Assembly (NCBI GenBank): GCA_003667245.1
Contig: RCNN01000487.1
Location: 1 to 64,000, forward strand
Reading direction: 5' to 3'
Source of the DNA: Heterostelium multicystogenum
Taxonomy: Eukaryota; Evosea; Eumycetozoa; Acytosteliales; Acytosteliaceae
Length of the DNA stretch: 64,000 nucleotides
This document shows, in pieces, positions 58,414 through 64,000 of this stretch. The notes under the pieces were generated by a model. The model was not told the origin of the DNA and did no database searches. It saw only the letters and a program-made list of their open reading frames with translations. The translations under genes and the position numbers were made by a program. How positions within the stretch are numbered: position 1 is the first letter of the stretch; each line of letters starts with the position of its first letter.

Positions 58414-59533
58414 TTAGATTTGGGTAACTGGGACGTAGGATGTTTCACTGAGTGGAGCATTCATTGGTGACTTCTTGACAGCTTCTTCGTGGAAATATTC
58501 TCCAGTCTTTGGTTTGTAACCAGGAGGCATTCTTCTCAAAGGAGACTGGCATTTCTGTACTCATTTGTCTGGTTGGGTTGAACTCTTCCTTTCTAAATGA
58601 GAGAGTAGCTGGTTGGCTTGATTGGAATCCACTCATTGAGCTAACAGTTGACTTTTGAATGTGGAGGAGTGGTGCTTGCATTGGCTTCCAGTTGAGGGTG
58701 CAGTTTTCGGCTTTCTTCAAGATAACCTCTGGTTGACCCTTGAGTTCTGAGATTCTGATGATTGGCTCGCTCTTGAATAACTTGATAACTGGTTCTTGTT
58801 GTTGGATCTTAATGTTTGGTGCTTCGCACATGGCAACTGAGATCAATGGCTTGGCAGATTGGATCTTGACTTCTGGTTTTTTTGGTTGATGACAACTTGG
58901 GCCTTTGGTTGGTTGACATGTACAATTGGTTCACGTTGGACAAATTCTACTCTTGGGGCAACTTGGTTGACATCGATAATTGGAGCTTGTTGTTCCAAGA
59001 AAATTCTTGGAGTTGGGGTTGATATCAACTTGAGCTGGTGGCATGGTTACATCAGCAGTAACGGTCTTTTGGATGACTTCAACTCTTGGGGCATTCTCTT
59101 TGATCATAATCTCTGGAGCCATCTCAGTAATATTAATGAGATCCTTACCCTCAGTAACATTTACATTAGTTTGTTGCTTGTCAACAAATACACGTTGTCT
59201 TGGCTGTTCAAGCTTGAAGACACCTCCAGACTCCTCAACCCAACCTCCAGATTGCATTGAGTTCAAACTATTGTTATAGTTGTTAGAAGTTCTAACATTT
59301 CCACTGTTGTAGAGTGGTTGTTGCTCCTTTTCTAAAAATTATTTATTAAGAAATGTAATTTGGTTAATTCTTTTTCCAAATTATTCCAAGTTATAGAAAT
59401 ACTTACGGAGAGAAGCAGTGCTTGAGGATGGATTATCCAAGACAACTCTCTTGGTGGTGGTTGTTTGTTGAACTAAACCGTCAACAGAGTTCCACTCCTC
59501 CTTCTTCAATGTGTTAGTGCTTTGTGTGGCCAT
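58414..59533 (-). CDS. Pro-beta repeat protein A (alveolin/articulin-like repeats)
   Basis: The start at 59533 gives M-A-T-Q-S-T-N-T; exon 1 ends near 59407 (GTAAGT) and exon 2 starts near 59330. After about 100 Asn/Ser/Gln-rich residues the protein becomes a chain of ~9-10-residue units: P-x-[VI]-x-[VIL]-x-x-x, such as A-P-R-V-E-V-I-Q-K and A-P-I-I-D-V-N-Q-V. It ends S-E-T-S-Y-V-P-V-T-Q-I. Frame changes at 59015-59018 (four G), 58877-58883 (seven T) and about 58540 are each one base and each restores the repeat. The repeat style resembles that of cytoskeletal alveolins and articulins. The next gene (60817) encodes a relative and points away. Confidence 0.65.
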
Positions 59534-60816
59534 TGTTGTTTACTTTTGAGTTAATTAAAATTTAATATTAAACAAATTATATATTTATTTAAATATTTAT
59601 TTATTCTATATGTATATATTAACTTAAATGTGCAGTGTTGTTGTTATAAAACTAATTAATTTATTATTATTTGTTATAACAAATTAGGATTCAATTAATT
59701 TGAATTTTATGATAAATAGTCTGGCTTTTGTCTTTTTGTTTCAGATGGTCTTGGATTTAGGCTTTTTCAAGTTGAACAAGATTGTATTGGGTTCTAATGT
59801 GCACCACTAGTTACTATTCCTATTAGATAAAGATGAAGGTAGACTTACACATGATCTCTTAAAAAAACAACAACCAAGGGAGATAACCAAACAACTTGTC
59901 AAGTTTTTAAAGATTGTAATCAATGTGCTTATATATGAGATAGCTTTTCCAGGACATTGATTTGACATATCGACGCCATATTGGAGGTGCTCCGATTCCA
60001 ACAGAACTAGCAGATAATCTGAATGCCAACAAAGGTATAAATGCAAAATAAAAATCGAATCGAATCGAATCGAAATAAGATATGAAAAAACTATGTGTGT
60101 GAGTGTATAAAAACTAAATCTAATTGAATATTTGCATATTTACCTTTTTTTGGATTTTTTCCTTTTTTAATCTGCACCACCTTATGGTAATATACCAAAA
60201 AACTAAAAATTAATAATAATGTACATTGGAAACCAAACAAAATGGACAATAGCCATTTTTACAAGTTTTAGAATCTATAAAATTCATACCCATGCTACAT
60301 TTGGTTAGTGCCGCAGTTTTGGCCTTCGCTTGTACCATTCTACAATGTCAGCAAACTTTAACTTTGGACTTGGCGTATTTTTAGTGGTTGTTTGGTGTCT
60401 TTGAGTCAATTTTGGAGGACTAGGACGCCATATCATCTAGATATCAGAGGTGTTCGGTATTAACTAAATCTTTAACATTTAGATTCAATGATAAATACTC
60501 ACTGTAACACTCTGCGTTAATCTGACATATTATAATTCATATTTCAGAGTTGATTCACAAATCGAATTCTCCAAGCCTTCTTAAGTCCATTCAACTTTAA
60601 ATCCAAAATTACTTAACAAATATTAACAAACAATAATCTAATTATTATTTGTTTTTTAATTAAATTAATAAGGTAATAATAATTTAATTATAATTATATA
60701 CATATATAATAATATTAATATTATTAATATTAATACATTATTATATTATTCCATAAAAATTATAGTTTAGATTCCTTGAAAAAGAAAAAAACAATTAACA
60801 TTGAAAAGGTAAAAAG
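59534..60816. other. Shared divergent promoter region of the two Pro-beta repeat genes
   Basis: About 1.3 kb. It holds an (AATCG)n run at about 60055-60075 and an AT-rich part near 60600-60800. No gene. Its position between the two related genes suggests joint control, which is an inference. Confidence 0.45.
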
Positions 60817-62357
60817 ATGGTAGAGAAACATTACTCACCAGAAAGAAAAAGTCAGGTCCAACACTATGACCTGAACATCAAGGAGAAACCAGCTTTCATC
60901 ACCTTGAATCAGCCTCAACTCAATTTCGAGATTCAGGAGCAACAGCGTACTATTAATGTAGAACGTCAACCACCTTCCATTAATATCGGACGTGCCTCAG
61001 ATATCATCTCTGTCACTGAGGAGCCAGTCAACGTTCAGGTGACTCCATGCGCCCCAGACGTCTTGGTCGACTCTGGAGAGGTACGTCTCGAGGTCGAGCA
61101 AAAGGCCCCTGAAAATCGAAGTTGAACACTATGCCCCACAAATCACCTTGAAGATGCCAGCCATCAAGGTCTTCTTGGAGTTGGACGGTCCACCCGAAAT
61201 CTTTATGGACTGCTACCAACCAAATATTAGAGTACTCCAATCAGACCCAATCATCCGTTTCGTCAAGCCAGAGCCAAAGGTCCACCTTTCCCAACCACCA
61301 CCCAAGCTCGATGTCTCCCAGGCCCCAGCCCGTGTCGAGGTTATTCCATCGTCCAAGGCTTCGATCCAGGTAAAGGAGGCACAACCATCGATCACCTGGA
61401 ACAACCCAGAGCCAACCATGAGATTCTTGTGCGAGGACAAGCCAGGTCTCCAGTTCTCACAGTCCGAGCCAGAGCTCAGCTTCACCACTGCCCAACCAGA
61501 GGTTACCGTATCACAAGGTGAGGCAGTCGTTAAGATCACCAACGAAGTTCCATATGTATCGATCACCCCAACTGAGCCAACCGTCAGCATCAACCACCGT
61601 GCACCAAAGATTGATGTACAACGTCATCCAGTGTCTGTAGCTGTCATCGAGCCATCCACTACTGTTCAATTCGGAAGAGCTGGCTCCCTCGTTGAAAAGG
61701 GCTCCCAACAGGTAGTCTACAGCAAGCCAACTCTCTCACAAAGCAACTTGTTGCAATCAAATTCTTTCTCAACCTGGAGAAACAACCTCAGCGGTGTTGA
61801 CTCCTTCTTGGCCCAACAAGGTGGAGCACGTAATACCTTCTTCATCTTGAATGGAAACAATGAGCAACGTCTCATTGAATGCTTCAAGGAAGACAAGGGA
61901 TCTCACCAATTCGATTTGAACATGAGAAATACAAATGGTGAATTAGTAAGTATATTAAAACAACATTTATAATAGATTACTTCTTACAACTTACTAATAC
62001 AATACAATACAATACAATACAATAACTGTATAATAATCTATCTAGTTATTCAAAGGAGAGTCACAAGGTAGATTATTAAAGTTGTCTGATTCCAATAGAT
62101 CACAATTCGGTTACATTGAATGCAACAAAGAGCACGTCGATGCATTCAACTCCAACGGAAGAAAATGCTTCTCACTCATTCCAAGCACTCAGAGATGGAA
62201 GTTTGACATCCAAGACTCCTATGGTACCAAGATTGGTTCTCTCCACAGACCAAGCAAGGCCGCAGGATATGACTTGAAGTTCCAAGACTCTATCTCAGCT
62301 GAAGACAAGATGCTCTTGCTCTCCTCACTTTTCTTGATTGACAGTGTTTTTGATTAG
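60817..62357 (+). CDS. Pro-beta repeat protein B with LURP/scramblase-like C-terminus
   Basis: Exons 60817-61945 and 62046-62357 (intron 100 nt with an AATAC repeat). Residues about 20-290 are over 20 units of 9-10 residues (P-x-[VI]-x-[VIL]-x-x-x-x), e.g. P-K-V-H-L-S-Q-P-P, P-E-V-T-V-S-Q-G-E, A-P-K-I-D-V-Q-R-H. The last 140 residues look like a LURP-one/scramblase-type beta barrel: W-K-F-D-I-Q-D, I-G-S-L-H-R-P, Y-D-L-K-F-Q-D, and a final hydrophobic helix L-L-L-S-S-L-F-L-I-D. One frame change at four C (61106-61109) is restored by removing one base. There is no signal peptide. A cortical, membrane-linked structural role is inferred. Confidence 0.7.
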
Positions 62358-64000
62358 ACAAATCAATAATAATAACCAATTTAAAAAAAAACAAACAATA
62401 CAACAACAACACCAACAACTACAACAACCAATCTGTACATACAAATAACCTAGAATATATACAAATAAATTATCTTTTTTTAACAAAATCATTTGTCTTT
62501 GTAGTAATCGCCTAATTCGCATATGTATATATAGGATGCCAAGGCAAGGTGTAGGACATTGAATTTCAATGAATGACTTATTTGGCTTTTCTGTCCAGTG
62601 TGGACACACCCAAAATTAAAATTAAATTCAAGTTTTTCTTCCAATTTTAGCTTTGCAATACATTTTGTTGATCACTATTACTGCTATTCAATGAAGAACC
62701 TAGTTTGTAAAATAATCATTGATAATACAATTTATTCATAAGTAAAGTATGTTACAAATTAACGACTCAAAGTAGGAACCTCATATAATTAAACAAGTAG
62801 TTTGCCATTGAAGTGTTTATCAAAAGAACAATATAATCAAAGGATTAGATACTAACCAAGACATTTTGTTCCTTGCGATCAAAAAAAAGATGACAATTAA
62901 TAATAAAACAATAAATATTAGGATCCCACTTTTCTACTTTACTACATAATCAATCTATCAACCAACCATTTTTTCAAATTTCCTCATACTAATTATGGAT
63001 GTGAATGTGAACTAGTCTTTCTTTCTTTCTTTCTCCTTACTTTAATTCAATTGGTTGGTCAGTGAATAAAATAATGGTTGATTATTTGTTAATAATAATG
63101 AAAAAACAATGTTTATCAGGAGAATTATTGCAATTCATATTTACCAAGATTGACGGTTTTTATGTTTAAAAATCAGATTATTGGTGCATAGGGGGGTCGA
63201 TCAATGATGACATTGATAAATGTTGCTAAAAATGAGATCATAGATTGTTAAAACCGATCTAGATTTTAAAGCAATTTTGCACAATTTTTAAAAAATTAAC
63301 ACACCACTCGACCCATTTTACGCTGCAGGAAAAACTTTTTGAGGTGACAAAATTTTGAAAAACAGAACAGTTTTTTGCTTATCTATCTCATCAGGTAGTA
63401 GCCACACCACCCATTTCTGATCTGAGATGCAGTTTGACCATCATCAGATTCATCGTTGAGTAATGATACTGCTCTGAATGCAATCAATGTTTTTTTAATC
63501 TAAATTTATTTAATTTTTAATAATATTATTATTATATGGTTTGTTGTTGGAGTCTCCTTTAATTGATCAATTCTGAAACAATCAACCAAATCAGTCAGTC
63601 AGTTAGTTTAGTCCTGTCGTAAATTAGTAGTAAAGATTTACACAACACAAATTACATTCACTTCTCTTTCTCTTTACTCTTACCTTACTTACTTTACTTA
63701 CCTTATTCTTTTGTGTTTGTTTCTTTTTGTAACTTTATATTGTTCAAATATCTTAGGATATTATACATTTCTTTTTGTATCATTATTTTAGTCAACTATA
63801 AATATATATATATAACTCATTTTCATATAAAAATATACATTTATACATATACATATACATATATACTATTTCATATCTTATTCATATCATATCAAATTAA
63901 ATTTATTGAAACTCTCGTGAAAAATACTGGAAACCTTTTTGGGATTCATACCAAACCAAACCAGACAAACCAAACTATCAATCAGATAATCAAATAACAA
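62358..64000. other. Intergenic region to the window end
   Basis: AT-rich with a (TTTC)n run at about 63016-63033 and a TTAC-rich stretch at 63670-63710. The open frame at 63713-63997 is AT-rich and Tyr/Ile-rich and looks like chance. No gene was recognised. Confidence 0.5.

Noticed and set aside
63713..63997. 94-codon open frame at the window end
   Set aside because: Extremely AT-rich, Tyr/Ile-rich, no motif; probably chance.
1..64000. tRNA genes near the retrotransposon or elsewhere
   Set aside because: I looked for B-box-like GGTTCGANTCC on both strands by eye and found none with a cloverleaf around it.
1..64000. CRISPR arrays, bacterial operons or phage
   Set aside because: No regular spacer arrays; spliced genes and codon use are eukaryotic throughout.

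Overview
The window is nuclear DNA from a social amoeba (Dictyostelia). It has AT-rich intergenic DNA, compact genes with 60-150 nt introns of the GTAAGT/GTATGT...AG type, Asn- and Gln-rich tracts, and genes typical of dictyostelids: F-box/FNIP-type leucine-repeat proteins, PAK kinase, ELMO protein, RhoGEF, papain-type protease and alpha-L-fucosidase. Base composition looks clearly less AT-rich than Dictyostelium discoideum, so a group 1/2 species (Cavenderia, Heterostelium/Polysphondylium or Acytostelium type) is more likely. That is an inference from composition and family content, not a species call.

Left part (1-31 kb), accessory. A decayed Ty3/gypsy chromovirus (1-3410) is followed by a repeat made of small hairpins. 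Then come an ATP-grasp-like enzyme, an ankyrin-repeat protein and two tandem F-box/FNIP-type genes. A secreted Cys-rich peptide follows. Next is a 4.2 kb block bounded by inverted repeats; it carries a dead hAT transposase and an unknown gene (called gene X here) that recurs, damaged, at 18-19 kb and 21 kb. Further genes are a secreted unknown protein, a ubiquitin-like protein, a cathepsin-L-like protease, a second ankyrin protein, a PAP2 membrane phosphatase-like protein and a nuclease-like (PD-(D/E)XK-looking) gene. A graveyard with a His-Me-finger endonuclease relic ends this part.

Right part (31-64 kb), mostly conserved genes: a candidate C/D snoRNA, a PAKc-type kinase, a 35-residue-repeat protein, a Mei2-like RNA-binding protein, a small acidic protein, an ELMO protein, DCN1, a DH-PH RhoGEF, an LSm10-like protein, eIF2B delta, alpha-L-fucosidase, a third ankyrin protein, an ACC-synthase-like aminotransferase, a universal stress protein, and a divergent pair of proteins built of ~9-10-residue Pro-beta repeats, one ending in a LURP/scramblase-like domain.

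Several right-side genes act around Rac/Rho signalling and the actin cortex (PAK, ELMO, RhoGEF), but nothing suggests an operon-like unit. Many well-conserved genes carry single-base indels, mostly in short homopolymers. The simplest reading is uncorrected assembly error, so several 'pseudogene' calls here should be read with that in mind.
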